From positions 1-37,911 of the IMG/VR virus record IMGVR_UViG_3300046691_000158: DNA of 37,911 bases. One strand, written 5' to 3'. Positions 27,431-35,609 of this stretch are shown here, one piece after another; the stretch's first letter is position 1, and each line of letters opens with the position of its first letter. A program made the translations under genes and the position numbers. The notes under the pieces were generated by a model, which saw nothing but the letters and a program-made list of their open reading frames with translations, was not told the DNA's origin and made no database searches. Source of the stretch: a virus.

Positions 27431-28729
27431 TTAGTATAAACCTTTCCCACCCGATGCCATAGCGCGGGAGAATTGACTGGATTGGTTGGAAACGGATCGC
27501 CCGTAATCCGTTAGTTCCCCATTGCCGCGTGACTGGCTCTGCGGCTTTTCGGGAAACTGGCCACCGAACAGGCCTCCGGGTTTGGTGACAGCAGGGCCAA
27601 GAAGGCCACCGAGAACAGCGCCACCGGGGCCGAGCGCAAGACCGCCGAGGACTGCGCCAAGGATGCCAGCGCCGAGCTGCTTGCCCTTCCCGCCGAATGC
27701 CGGGGCCTTGTTGAATGGCTGCTGGTCGAGGTAGGCGCGCTGCGCGGATACCGCCTGCTGCTCTTGCGGGGATAGGAGCCCGCCAGGTTGCCCCATCGAA
27801 GGCTGTGCGTTGAATGCTGGAGGCTGGACGGCTGCGGTATTGATCGATGCAGGCTCGGCAGCCCCAGTTACCATTGGGTCTGGCTGCTGCATTGCCGCAT
27901 AGGCCGGATTGTCGATCGACGGGAGGATGCCAGCATTTAGCTGCTGGTCTAGCAAGCCACGGCGAAGGGCGTTCTGACCCGCAGCCGCTTGCGTTGGATC
28001 TGCAAAGCGGGACTGGTCAAACGGGGTTGCGAACCTGTCGTATTTCAGATCGGGGACGGTCTGCATATTGGGTTTAGCTGATGCCATGTCTACGTCCTTC
28101 AGGGGAGAGCGCTGGACGGAAGTGAGAGGAGAGCTGTAGGCGGCGTATTCCTGCGGGCTCACCGGTTGGGGAGCGTTCAGGATGCCCGCGATGTCAGGGG
28201 CTGGCGTCGGGGTCGGGACATTCGGAATGTCCGCCATCGGGGTGTAGCTGTTCAGCAGGCCCGCACTGACAGGGTTCCCGTAGGCATCCGTCACCTTGCC
28301 GGGGCGATAGCCTTCGACGCGCTGCATCGAGTCAAGCAGCGTGCCGCGCTGGTCTTCATTTAGGGCTGACAGAGGCGTATCGGGGGTGACACCAGCATCT
28401 CGCGCTATGCGGCTGTAATAACCCTGAGTGTTGTTCTCAAAGCTTGGGGCATATTGGCTGATGGCGCCGGAAATGGTTTTGTCCGCATATTTCGGGCTTT
28501 CGAACAGAAGGCTTTGCTGCGCCTGACGTCCAGCGTCATAGGACGGGAAAACAGCAAAGCGCCCATCGGTCCCGACAGCCCCCTTTGACTTGGCGAAATC
28601 ACGATACTCAAGATTACCTGGGTTGTTATTCCGCCAGTTTCTTGTGCCACTCAGGGTATACGTGTTACCATCTGCCGCGCGCACCTGTGTCCATCCCGGA
28701 CCAGCCGCGACTACCTCACGGATTTCCAT
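27431..28729 (-). CDS. Virion-associated muralytic ejection protein
   Basis: A 432-residue protein. The N-terminal domain has RNNNPGN (33-39) and GTDGRFAVFPS (53-63), then QQSLLFESPKY, the signature of phage structural transglycosylase-like domains (PRD1 P5/P7-like annotation). It would cut peptidoglycan during DNA entry. A long Pro/Gln-rich middle follows, then a glycine-zipper membrane stretch (GAGILGAVLGGLALGPGGAVLGGLLG, about 348-373) for a trans-envelope channel. ATG 28729 shares a CATG palindrome with the divergent 28728 plus-strand gene. It is one of several ejection proteins in the region. Confidence 0.75.
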   Translation of the reverse strand: MEIREVVAAGPGWTQVRAADGNTYTLSGTRNWRNNNPGNLEYRDFAKSKGAVGTDGRFAVFPSYDAGRQAQQSLLFESPKYADKTISGAISQYAPSFENNTQGYYSRIARDAGVTPDTPLSALNEDQRGTLLDSMQRVEGYRPGKVTDAYGNPVSAGLLNSYTPMADIPNVPTPTPAPDIAGILNAPQPVSPQEYAAYSSPLTSVQRSPLKDVDMASAKPNMQTVPDLKYDRFATPFDQSRFADPTQAAAGQNALRRGLLDQQLNAGILPSIDNPAYAAMQQPDPMVTGAAEPASINTAAVQPPAFNAQPSMGQPGGLLSPQEQQAVSAQRAYLDQQPFNKAPAFGGKGKQLGAGILGAVLGGLALGPGGAVLGGLLGPAVTKPGGLFGGQFPEKPQSQSRGNGELTDYGRSVSNQSSQFSRAMASGGKGLY

Positions 28730-28970
28730 GCGCTACCTCGTTGCTTTTCTGATGATTTCGTCCGCCGCAATGGCCGATGATCTAGACGCTCTCAAAGAGC
28801 GTTATTATGAGAACCGGCAGGCTTGCCGAGAAGGTTATGCGGGCGACAAGCAATTGAGCCCCGCCGAGTCAGACAAGGCTTGCGGCCAGCTTGAGCGGCT
28901 TTCTGTCGTGCTCAAGAAGTCCCACCAGTGCTGGGATAAGTCGGAACTCGTTTGGAGCCCTTGCAAGTGA
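28728..28970 (+). CDS. Secreted four-cysteine protein
   Basis: An 80-residue protein with a signal peptide (MRYLVAFLMISSAAMA, cleavage expected after AMA) and a mature part of about 64 residues with four Cys (ACREGY, KACGQL, QCWDKS, SPCK) able to form two disulfides in the periplasm. ATG 28728 is the middle of a CATG whose other strand starts the muralytic gene. It overlaps the next gene by GTGA. Oriented against the late operon, this is probably a lysogeny-expressed accessory gene acting in the envelope, possibly against superinfection. No family recognised. Confidence 0.65.
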   Translation: MRYLVAFLMISSAAMADDLDALKERYYENRQACREGYAGDKQLSPAESDKACGQLERLSVVLKKSHQCWDKSELVWSPCK

Positions 28971-29155
28971 ACGATCACAAATTCTCTAAGAACGTTGACC
29001 TTCACGAAAGCGAATGGGCCAAGGCCGGGAAGAAAGAGCCTATCTTTGGCCCCGGCGCCTACTGGTTCTTCAACGTGACGTTGCCGACTTTGGCTGTTGC
29101 CGTTGTTCTAGGACTCATCTCGAAGTTTATCTGGCGCGCTGTGCTTGGCTACTGA
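28967..29155 (+). CDS. Single-pass membrane protein, partner of the four-Cys protein
   Basis: A 62-residue protein. The polar N-terminus (HKFSKNVDLHESEWAKAGKKEPIFGPG) is followed by a membrane helix (YWFFNVTLPTLAVAVVLGLISKFIWRAVLGY, about 31-57). GTG 28967 overlaps the preceding TGA; a TTG five codons earlier is possible. Two coupled genes, one exported and one in the inner membrane, suggest an envelope unit such as superinfection exclusion. The 3' end overlaps the convergent 29127-30791 gene by 29 bases. Confidence 0.6.
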   Translation: MNDHKFSKNVDLHESEWAKAGKKEPIFGPGAYWFFNVTLPTLAVAVVLGLISKFIWRAVLGY

Positions 29156-30791
29156 GAGCGCTGGATAGAGACCCGATCAGCGGAACAGTCTTGTTGGTGA
29201 TGGCCTTCAAGACGGGCGCCTGACCCGTCGCGGCAGCGTTTCGAAGAGCGCTGAAGCCGCCAACTGCCGCACGGTCAGCTATGTTAGCCGCTCCGAACCC
29301 GACAATGCCTGGAGTGGCCATCCCCACGGCAGTGCCGACCGGCCCGAAGGCGGAGCCAAGGAGCCCACCAACTGCCGATCCAGCTCCAGTAGAGACAACG
29401 CCACGTGGGGCGAACTTTCCAAGCCAGTTTACGACCTTTGGCGTCATTTGGCCTTTGGCGAGCTGGCGGATAAGGGAAACCTCCTCCCCCGTAAAGCTCT
29501 TCTCCTTGCCCTTCACAATCTGGGTATAGAGTTGAGACGCCTTTTCGCGGATCGCGTTCTGCATGCCCGATTGAGAGTATTTGGCCGATTTCACGTCTGC
29601 CAGGTCGAACAGATCTTCAATCTTTTGAGCCTTGGCACGCTTCGCCCAAAGGGAATTTGCATCTTTGAATGTCTGGAAGCCGCCGACGTTGCCCGTCACA
29701 TCTGCCTGTGAGGCGTTATCGGAAAACCCATCGAGGATCTTCTTGACGTTCATCAGCGCGCGCTCGTCTTGCGGCTGCGCATTCTTCATGGCGAGGCCAA
29801 TCTCTTGGCGAATCTCATGGAAGCGCTGCAGCGTCAAGGGCTGACCTTTGAGAGCCTGCACATCCTCAATTATGCCCATGGTATTTGGGCGAAGACGCTC
29901 ATTCGGCCGGCCAGCCGCAAACGTCATGTTATTGATGAGCTTGTCTGTGGTCTGCGGCTTGATGACGATGCCTGCCTGGTCGGCCTGCTGGTAGAGAGCC
30001 TGTGCAGAGGTTGTCAGATCGTCGATGCTTGGAGCGTTCGCAACAGATGCCTTGCGGGCCGCTCTCGATGCAAGAGAGTCACCGACTTTTGACGCAAGAG
30101 CGCCTGTTCCGAACCCAAGAGCGCCGCCGACGAGAGCGCCAGTTGTGCGATCACCTGGCTTTGCCTCGCCTGCGCCAGTCAAGCCACCGTAGGCCATACC
30201 TTCAAGCGCGGCCCCACCTGTGCGTCCGATGACTGGGATTGAACGACCGGCAAGCGTTGCGCCTGTTCCTGCAATAGTTCCGCCCGTCGCAAGCCCACCA
30301 GCAAGCTCGCCGCTAGTCGACGCTATCGGGTTTTGCTGGCGCATGGCCGTCTTTTTGGCGTCTTCCTGCTGCTGGGCTGTCGCATAGTCGGTATTGCCCG
30401 CAAGACTACGAGCACCAGCAACCGCCTCATCATCCCAGCCGAATAGTGGAGCACGCTGAGCACCGGAGGCGAAAGCATCGATCGACTTCGCGACAGGCCC
30501 GAGCGGGTTCATGCTGCCGGCGTAGATGCCACGGCTATAGAAGTCGTCTCGTTTGGCCTTGGCGTCTTCCACCTGCTTGGCATCGAGCGCCGTGGCTGGG
30601 TTCTGCGTCATGTTTGACAGGCTGGCGGCAAGATCCTGAGTGTCGGCGCTTGTGGTGCGCAGATCCTGCGTAGCAGGACTGTCCGTAGGGCCTCCGAAGG
30701 TTTCGCGCATGGCATTGGCCATAACGTCGTCTGGCGTCCCGTCAGGAAACTCAACGATTGAACCGTCTGGCGCAGCGATCTGAACCGGCAT
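29127..30791 (-). CDS. DNA ejection (internal virion) protein
   Basis: A 554-residue protein with a short beta-like N-terminus (VQIAAPDGSIVEFPDGTPDDVMANAMRET, as in many phage internal proteins), a charged middle, and glycine-zipper hydrophobic stretches (GELAGGLATGGTIAGTGATLAG; GALVGGALGFGTGALASKVG; VVSTGAGSAVGGLLGSAFGPVG) that can insert in membranes. Long helices separate them. It is encoded with the 30791-31936 and 31937-32761 genes, matching the cluster of ejection proteins (P22 gp7, gp20, gp16) by position. It probably leaves the head with the DNA and forms the channel through the host envelope. Confidence 0.7.
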   Translation of the reverse strand: MPVQIAAPDGSIVEFPDGTPDDVMANAMRETFGGPTDSPATQDLRTTSADTQDLAASLSNMTQNPATALDAKQVEDAKAKRDDFYSRGIYAGSMNPLGPVAKSIDAFASGAQRAPLFGWDDEAVAGARSLAGNTDYATAQQQEDAKKTAMRQQNPIASTSGELAGGLATGGTIAGTGATLAGRSIPVIGRTGGAALEGMAYGGLTGAGEAKPGDRTTGALVGGALGFGTGALASKVGDSLASRAARKASVANAPSIDDLTTSAQALYQQADQAGIVIKPQTTDKLINNMTFAAGRPNERLRPNTMGIIEDVQALKGQPLTLQRFHEIRQEIGLAMKNAQPQDERALMNVKKILDGFSDNASQADVTGNVGGFQTFKDANSLWAKRAKAQKIEDLFDLADVKSAKYSQSGMQNAIREKASQLYTQIVKGKEKSFTGEEVSLIRQLAKGQMTPKVVNWLGKFAPRGVVSTGAGSAVGGLLGSAFGPVGTAVGMATPGIVGFGAANIADRAAVGGFSALRNAAATGQAPVLKAITNKTVPLIGSLSSALSSQAQRAR

Positions 30792-31936
30792 TATTCAATC
30801 CTTCCAGTTGCGGGATTGTACTTGCGGATGCCCGCGGCACCTGCCGGGGCGGTCGTAGCGGGACCACCGGATGGTGCCGATGCGCCGACGCCGAAGTTAC
30901 CCTGCGCCTGCATCTGAAGCTTCTGAACGCCTGACTGAACAGCGTCGTTGAAATCATCGAGGGCGTCGTTGAAGTCTTTGACGTCCTGCGCCTGCTCCAT
31001 GCGTGCAACGGCTGCGTCGGCTTTCTTGCCTTCGAAATCCGTGATCGGGCCACCGCCCTTGAGCATCTGACGAGCGCTCAGGAACGAGCCGCCCTTAAGC
31101 TGATCGATCTTCGCTTGAGCCCGGATAGGCCCGGATCGGAAATTCGGCGTTCTGGAATCGATAGGTCCAAGAACGTCGGGCAAGGATGGGTCTGCCTTGA
31201 GTTCTGCAATCTGCTGGTCAATCTGGCCCGCGATCTGCTGCGCGGGCAGGAGAGCCGTCGCAGCTTCTGCCTGGGACTTTCCAAGACCAGTCAGGTTAGC
31301 TGCACCCGTGAGATCCTTCGGCTGCGAGTAGACAGGGTTCCCGAACTTATCTCGGCCTTGGATAGACGTGCCGAGATCCACGCCCGTTACCGTTGGCGTA
31401 GGCGTTATGCCATCCGGGAATTTCATTTGATTGACGGAACCGTCCTTCCCAGGCTGGAAGAGAACCGGGTTGCCTTGGGCATCCCTCGTCCAGATCGGTT
31501 GAAGGCCATATTCTCCGCCGCCTGGGCCAACAGGCTTTGCGGCCTTCCCAAGTGGCGTGAATTGCTGAGTATCTGGATCAGCAAACCCATAGGTGCCGTC
31601 AGCCAAGCTTTGGAACTGTGCCGGGTGATCTGCCTTTAGTTTCTGCTGGTATGCCAGCTTGAAGGCGTCTCCCGGTCCCATAGCGCCGCTTGATACCGCT
31701 TCGGCAAGATCGGGGTTGTTCTGCTGCAGATATTGCAGGGTCTTGTTGTAGGTCTTGGCGTCTGTTCGGTTATTGGCAAAGTTGGCCGCAGCCTGCCCAA
31801 CCTGATCTTGTGCGTTTTTGCCGCTGAGAAGGCCGAGGCCCACGCCGAGGAGAGCGCTTGAGTTGTTGAACGGCGTGTCGTTGCCGGCGAAGAATGAGGG
31901 CAGCGTTTTGTTGCCGAAGGTCGGGAAAATAGCCAT
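30791..31936 (-). CDS. DNA ejection (internal virion) protein
   Basis: A 381-residue protein. Near the N-terminus is a hydrophobic Gly/Leu stretch (SALLGVGLGLLSG), followed by an Asn/Gln-rich helical part (AANFANNRTDAKTYNKTLQYLQQNNPDLAEAV), a Pro-rich middle and a helical C-terminal half (AQQIAGQIDQQIAELKADPS; VARMEQAQDVKDFNDALDDFNDAV). The low-complexity composition is typical of proteins packed in the head and ejected. Its start follows the upstream stop directly and its stop shares a base with the next start. The role comes from position in the ejection block. Confidence 0.65.
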   Translation of the reverse strand: MAIFPTFGNKTLPSFFAGNDTPFNNSSALLGVGLGLLSGKNAQDQVGQAAANFANNRTDAKTYNKTLQYLQQNNPDLAEAVSSGAMGPGDAFKLAYQQKLKADHPAQFQSLADGTYGFADPDTQQFTPLGKAAKPVGPGGGEYGLQPIWTRDAQGNPVLFQPGKDGSVNQMKFPDGITPTPTVTGVDLGTSIQGRDKFGNPVYSQPKDLTGAANLTGLGKSQAEAATALLPAQQIAGQIDQQIAELKADPSLPDVLGPIDSRTPNFRSGPIRAQAKIDQLKGGSFLSARQMLKGGGPITDFEGKKADAAVARMEQAQDVKDFNDALDDFNDAVQSGVQKLQMQAQGNFGVGASAPSGGPATTAPAGAAGIRKYNPATGRIE

Positions 31937-32761
31937 TTAGAAACTCCCCAAGAGACCAAGGCCGGTAGTCCCATATCCCAGCGCAGTGAGGAAGGGATTT
32001 TGTCCAGGCTGTGACGTTGTCTGCGTAGAACCAAGCTGGCCTGCACCTGACGCAATGGCATTCAGGCGAGAAAGATTCTCCCAGGGGCGTGTCTGCTGGT
32101 CGTTGAAAATGCGGAGACGGTCGTTGAGCTGCTGCGTCGACCAGTTGTCATGGAACGCACCGGCTTTCGCGAGATCGTTGACGGGTGCCGACATCCCTTG
32201 ATACGCAGCCCCAAGATTGCCGATGCCTGTTTGGCCCATGTTGAACAGGTTTGAGTTCGCCGCATCCTTGCGGCTCTGCCATGCCTGATACTGGCGCGCT
32301 CCCAGATCACCGATCGTATTGCCGAGTAGCTGCTGATTGGTTCCAGAGCCATATCTGCCAGCGGCAGACGCGTTCCCGTTGACGGAATTCGTCGCCTGAT
32401 CGATGACTTGCTTGAAACCGGGGTCTTCGTTGATGTTGAACGAGCTGTTCGCAACATTCTGCGTATTCTTGAGGGCAGCAAGTTGGGCAGGATTGTAACC
32501 GCCGCTGTTGATGACGCTCTGATATTGACCGGAGAGGCCGCGGCCACCAATGTTTTGATACCCGATCCTGTTCGACTCATCAGCGGCGGCGCGGGAATCC
32601 CATGACGGGTCTGCAAATGTCTGCCCCGTATAGATCTGCGCACCGGTGCCATTGTTGTATAGCCTCGTGGCCTCAGATATGCCCTGCTGTAGCGCTGGCT
32701 GTGCACCGGGCCATGGCCCCGAGTTGGTTGTCTGTGTCGTCTGCTTCGAACTGCCGGTCAT
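31937..32761 (-). CDS. Structural/ejection protein, Asn/Gln-rich
   Basis: A 274-residue protein. It opens with a polar, Thr/Gln-rich stretch (MTGSSKQTTQTTNSGPWPGAQPALQQGI), then repeated Asn/Gly segments (RLYNNGTGAQIYTGQTFADPSWDSR; YGSGTNQQLLGNTIGDLGARQYQAW) and a short hydrophobic end (FLTALGYGTTGLGLLGSF). It is likely part of the internal or tail-tip complex. ATG 32761 overlaps the preceding stop by ATGA; the long upstream frame is rejected because its first 47 residues are Arg-rich and antisense-like. Confidence 0.6.
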   Translation of the reverse strand: MTGSSKQTTQTTNSGPWPGAQPALQQGISEATRLYNNGTGAQIYTGQTFADPSWDSRAAADESNRIGYQNIGGRGLSGQYQSVINSGGYNPAQLAALKNTQNVANSSFNINEDPGFKQVIDQATNSVNGNASAAGRYGSGTNQQLLGNTIGDLGARQYQAWQSRKDAANSNLFNMGQTGIGNLGAAYQGMSAPVNDLAKAGAFHDNWSTQQLNDRLRIFNDQQTRPWENLSRLNAIASGAGQLGSTQTTSQPGQNPFLTALGYGTTGLGLLGSF

Positions 32762-33162
32762 ATGCTCACCTCGTACGTGGTGCGTAGTTTCTTCGCGTCG
32801 GGGAAAAGCTTCGCCCAGCCGTCTCGTCCTTCGGCGACGAAGCTCGTCGCGCCGCCTTCTCTCGCCATGTTCGCGATGTATTCCCGTGCTGCCGGCAGCC
32901 ATTCGTTGACGCCGTCACCGACGATTCCGAGGCAGCGCATCACCGTTTTCGCTGTCCACTTCTGGAACTGCATGATCAGGATCGCCTTCGGGCCTTCGTC
33001 ATTGAAGGCGACCACGCAGAAGGCGCTCCCAGACCGGCAAATCTGCCAAAGCTCGCCGGACGAGATATCGCCGCCCGTCCGGTCGCAAGCCGCTTGCAGG
33101 CGTGCGGAGAACCGAGGCCAGAGCGCATCGACCTCCGCCGCATTCGCTATGCCTATCTTCAT
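32758..33162 (-). CDS. GNAT-like small virion protein (T7 gp13-type)
   Basis: A 134-residue protein with an acetyltransferase-like fold pattern: KIGIANAAEVDALWPRFSARL (first helix), CVVAFNDEGPKAILIMQFQKW (central strands), a helical part (AAREYIANMAREGGATSFVAEGR) and a closing beta segment (KLFPDAKKLRTTYEVSI). Small proteins of this type, like T7 gp13, lie among podovirus structural genes and are needed for virion assembly rather than for catalysis. I do not see a clear acetyl-CoA loop (Q/RxxGxG/A). ATG 33162 overlaps the previous stop by ATGA and the next gene by ATGA; the upstream frame extension is rejected. Confidence 0.6.
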   Translation of the reverse strand: MKIGIANAAEVDALWPRFSARLQAACDRTGGDISSGELWQICRSGSAFCVVAFNDEGPKAILIMQFQKWTAKTVMRCLGIVGDGVNEWLPAAREYIANMAREGGATSFVAEGRDGWAKLFPDAKKLRTTYEVSI

Positions 33163-33509
33163 CTGGTTCCGAGCGCGAAATTCATCATATTCACTGCCGT
33201 AGCGCGAACGTTCAAAGCCCCTACAACCTTGATCTTGTCGCCCTCGCGAAGCCTGATCGGGATGTCTGAGATCGTCGTCGTGGTCTTCGTCGTGACGCTT
33301 CCAACCCAGACCATGAAGTCGGTCGAGGTACTGGCCTGGAACCAGTAGACGTAACAAGTGACCGTGCCGGCCGTGTCATTGGCGAACGAAACCGAAGCAG
33401 TAGTCAGAGAATCGTCGGTCGCGACGACGAGATCCGTGGTGGAGGTTCCTGCCAGGTTGAGCGAGACCGGCAGCGAGACATTGCCGACGTATGTACCGAG
33501 GACCGCCAT
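33159..33509 (-). CDS. Beta-rich small virion protein
   Basis: A 116-residue protein composed of short strands with many Thr, Val and Ser (LAGTSTTDLVVATDDSL, ASVSFANDTAGTVTCYVYWF, TTKTTTTISDIPIRL, IKVVGALNVRATAVNMM), suggesting a beta-sandwich that could decorate the tail or head. It follows the gp10-like gene after one base. I recognise no family. It probably belongs to the virion, because it is embedded in the structural block. Confidence 0.55.
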   Translation of the reverse strand: MAVLGTYVGNVSLPVSLNLAGTSTTDLVVATDDSLTTASVSFANDTAGTVTCYVYWFQASTSTDFMVWVGSVTTKTTTTISDIPIRLREGDKIKVVGALNVRATAVNMMNFALGTR

Positions 33510-33510
33510 A

Positions 33511-34968
33511 TCACTGTTCCCCGCTCGCTGTTCCGTGGGCGTTGACGGCGCTGGCGATAGACCAGACAGCGCCTTCGGCCACGATCAGACGAAACTTGTG
33601 CAGCCGACCGTCAGAACGAAACGGAATGAGGCCGGCTCGATTGGCGCTGTTGGCCGTTGACCATGTGATGCTGTCGCCGTGATAGCCCGATGTCCCGTCC
33701 GAGAGCGTGAACTGGTCGCGCGGGGCATCGGTAATCACCCGAGCTTCGTTGACGAAGGTTCGGACGGTCTGATCAATCTCGACATCTGCGGTATCAATTG
33801 TTGCTTGCAGGTTCGGGCCGCTGAACCATGCCAGCTTGTTGTCGCTGGTGAAGGTCGCAAATGTTGGACGCCCACCGGCAAAGAGGCGGCTGTCGAAAGG
33901 CTCTGTCACGTCGTCAATTTGGGAATAGAGCAGCGACAGGCCGTCCCAAGTGACGCCGGGAGTGGCAAGCGCCATCATTTCGCCAACTGCGATGTCTGTC
34001 GTACACCAGCGGTCAAGCTGCCAGTCGTAGCCGAGACGGTAAAAGCTGCCGTTCAGGGCGCGATACTTCCACCAGACGATCTTCTCGAATGGGTCCGCCG
34101 AACCTTGCACGTCGCCAAGATAGGTCTGGTCAACCTGCTCGAGGAACCAGCGGTCGACGCGCTCCGCACCGATGGGCTGGCGATCGACGCCACCGAAGAA
34201 TCCGTCTTCCGATAGATAGAAGAACCGGCCCGGGCCGATGGAGACGATGGATCGAGGCGCGAGTGTTCCCTGCTTCGGGTTGAGAACCGTTCTCGTGAAG
34301 GTGAAGCCCGACGATGGTGCGAACGGGAAGAATTGCATGGCCGATCGCTGGACGACAGTGAAACCGCCTTGTTCTGCGAACCCACCTTGAACCTCGTCGC
34401 CTTCTGGCAACTCTTGAAAATCTGCGCCTTTATTCCCGATTGTCCAGAATTCGATATCGTTGTTGCCAGACCAGCGAACCGTCTTCTGGCCTGCCGTGCC
34501 TTCGAGATAGCCAAGGACCAGAAAGTCCCCCGCTACCCACGAATACTTTGCTTTCGGAGGGCTGCCGGCCAGATTGGCGAACACCCCGACTGCCTCGATG
34601 TCATACACCTGAATGGCGTCGGAGATGTTGTGAGCAACGAGCTTGTCGCCGTAGCGGGTGAACGTCCATGCGTCCTGCAGAGGCACGTTATACGGCGCAC
34701 TCGGGCCGCTGATGTCATCCCAGCTATAATCCGTCGTGTCGAGCCGGTAGAGACGCGTGGCCGTCCCTGCGATGATGACATAGTTGCCGGCTGCCGTGCG
34801 GACGTAGACAGCGCCGCGGCATTCTCCAGGCAATGCGTCAGTGATCTCGGATAGGCCAGCCATCGGCCCCCAGCCATTGGCGACCGGCTGCGCGTTGACG
34901 ACGTTCGCGCTGCTGGTGCCTTCGAATGGAGATTTATCCGGTTCGAAGGGAGAAAACGGGATCATCAT
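33511..34968 (-). CDS. Tail nozzle/stabilisation protein (P22 gp10-like)
   Basis: A 485-residue protein, close in length to P22 gp10 (472). It is beta-rich with repeated aromatic and Gly residues, such as VYVRTAAGNYVIIAGTATRLY, DYSWDDISGP, WTFTRYGDKLVAHN and FFYLSEDGFFGGVDRQPIG, the pattern of beta-propeller nozzle proteins that close the short tail. It would seat under the adaptor and keep packaged DNA in the head. It overlaps the adaptor stop by ATGA. Family by length, fold pattern and gene order (after the adaptor, before ejection genes). Confidence 0.75.
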   Translation of the reverse strand: MMIPFSPFEPDKSPFEGTSSANVVNAQPVANGWGPMAGLSEITDALPGECRGAVYVRTAAGNYVIIAGTATRLYRLDTTDYSWDDISGPSAPYNVPLQDAWTFTRYGDKLVAHNISDAIQVYDIEAVGVFANLAGSPPKAKYSWVAGDFLVLGYLEGTAGQKTVRWSGNNDIEFWTIGNKGADFQELPEGDEVQGGFAEQGGFTVVQRSAMQFFPFAPSSGFTFTRTVLNPKQGTLAPRSIVSIGPGRFFYLSEDGFFGGVDRQPIGAERVDRWFLEQVDQTYLGDVQGSADPFEKIVWWKYRALNGSFYRLGYDWQLDRWCTTDIAVGEMMALATPGVTWDGLSLLYSQIDDVTEPFDSRLFAGGRPTFATFTSDNKLAWFSGPNLQATIDTADVEIDQTVRTFVNEARVITDAPRDQFTLSDGTSGYHGDSITWSTANSANRAGLIPFRSDGRLHKFRLIVAEGAVWSIASAVNAHGTASGEQ

Positions 34969-35609
34969 AGCGAGGTGTCAACCGTGCTATTGTAGCGGTA
35001 GCGGCCGATCGTCCCGAGGCCAGGATCGACGGTGAGCTGTGAGCGCTTCCTGCGGGCGTTGTCGTGTGCGACCTCTGCGGTGAACTCGTCGAGCATCTGC
35101 TTCCACACCGTTCCGGATTGATCCTTGACGTAGGCGCAGCCCCAGACGATGGACGCAGCGAGGTAGAGATCCGGGTGGTTGGTGAGGAATTCGTTGGTCG
35201 GGGCCAGATCCGACAGGGCAAAGCGGCCGAGATAGACAAAACGGAACGGATAGGCCGAGATCATCGGGCGATCAAAGGTGATCGTGTCGCCCTCAATGGC
35301 CCAGATCGTTGGACGTCCTTGCACCGAAGTCGTGGAATAGGTGCCGAGAGGGCGTGGAACCACGAAGTATTCGGAGACGCCCTCCGTGACGTAGAGGTTC
35401 TGTGGCTCCTGCACGGCCAAGGACGCGATGCTGACGCTCTGATCACCGATAACACCGGTCAGCGTTGCAGTCGTGCCGACAGGTCCAAGCAGGCGGTTCA
35501 GCCGCGCCTCCGCCAGCGAGATGAAGTCAGCCACGTTGCCGGTGATGTCGGAACGGGCCATCCAGTCGGAGACTGCGGCCTTCAGCTCCGTGTAATTCGT
35601 GATGCTCAT
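34965..35609 (-). CDS. Head-tail adaptor protein
   Basis: A 214-residue protein with the typical start of podovirus adaptors: NYTELKAAVSDWMARSDITGNVADFISLAEARLNRLLG. Its later part includes PTNEFLTNHPDLYLAASIVWGCAYVKD, a helix of the kind that lines the adaptor ring, and a charged C-terminal helix. Position (portal to nozzle side) and size match the gp4/SU10-type adaptor, which joins the portal to the tail nozzle. The start overlaps the glycosyltransferase stop by ATGA. Confidence 0.8.
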   Translation of the reverse strand: MSITNYTELKAAVSDWMARSDITGNVADFISLAEARLNRLLGPVGTTATLTGVIGDQSVSIASLAVQEPQNLYVTEGVSEYFVVPRPLGTYSTTSVQGRPTIWAIEGDTITFDRPMISAYPFRFVYLGRFALSDLAPTNEFLTNHPDLYLAASIVWGCAYVKDQSGTVWKQMLDEFTAEVAHDNARRKRSQLTVDPGLGTIGRYRYNSTVDTSL

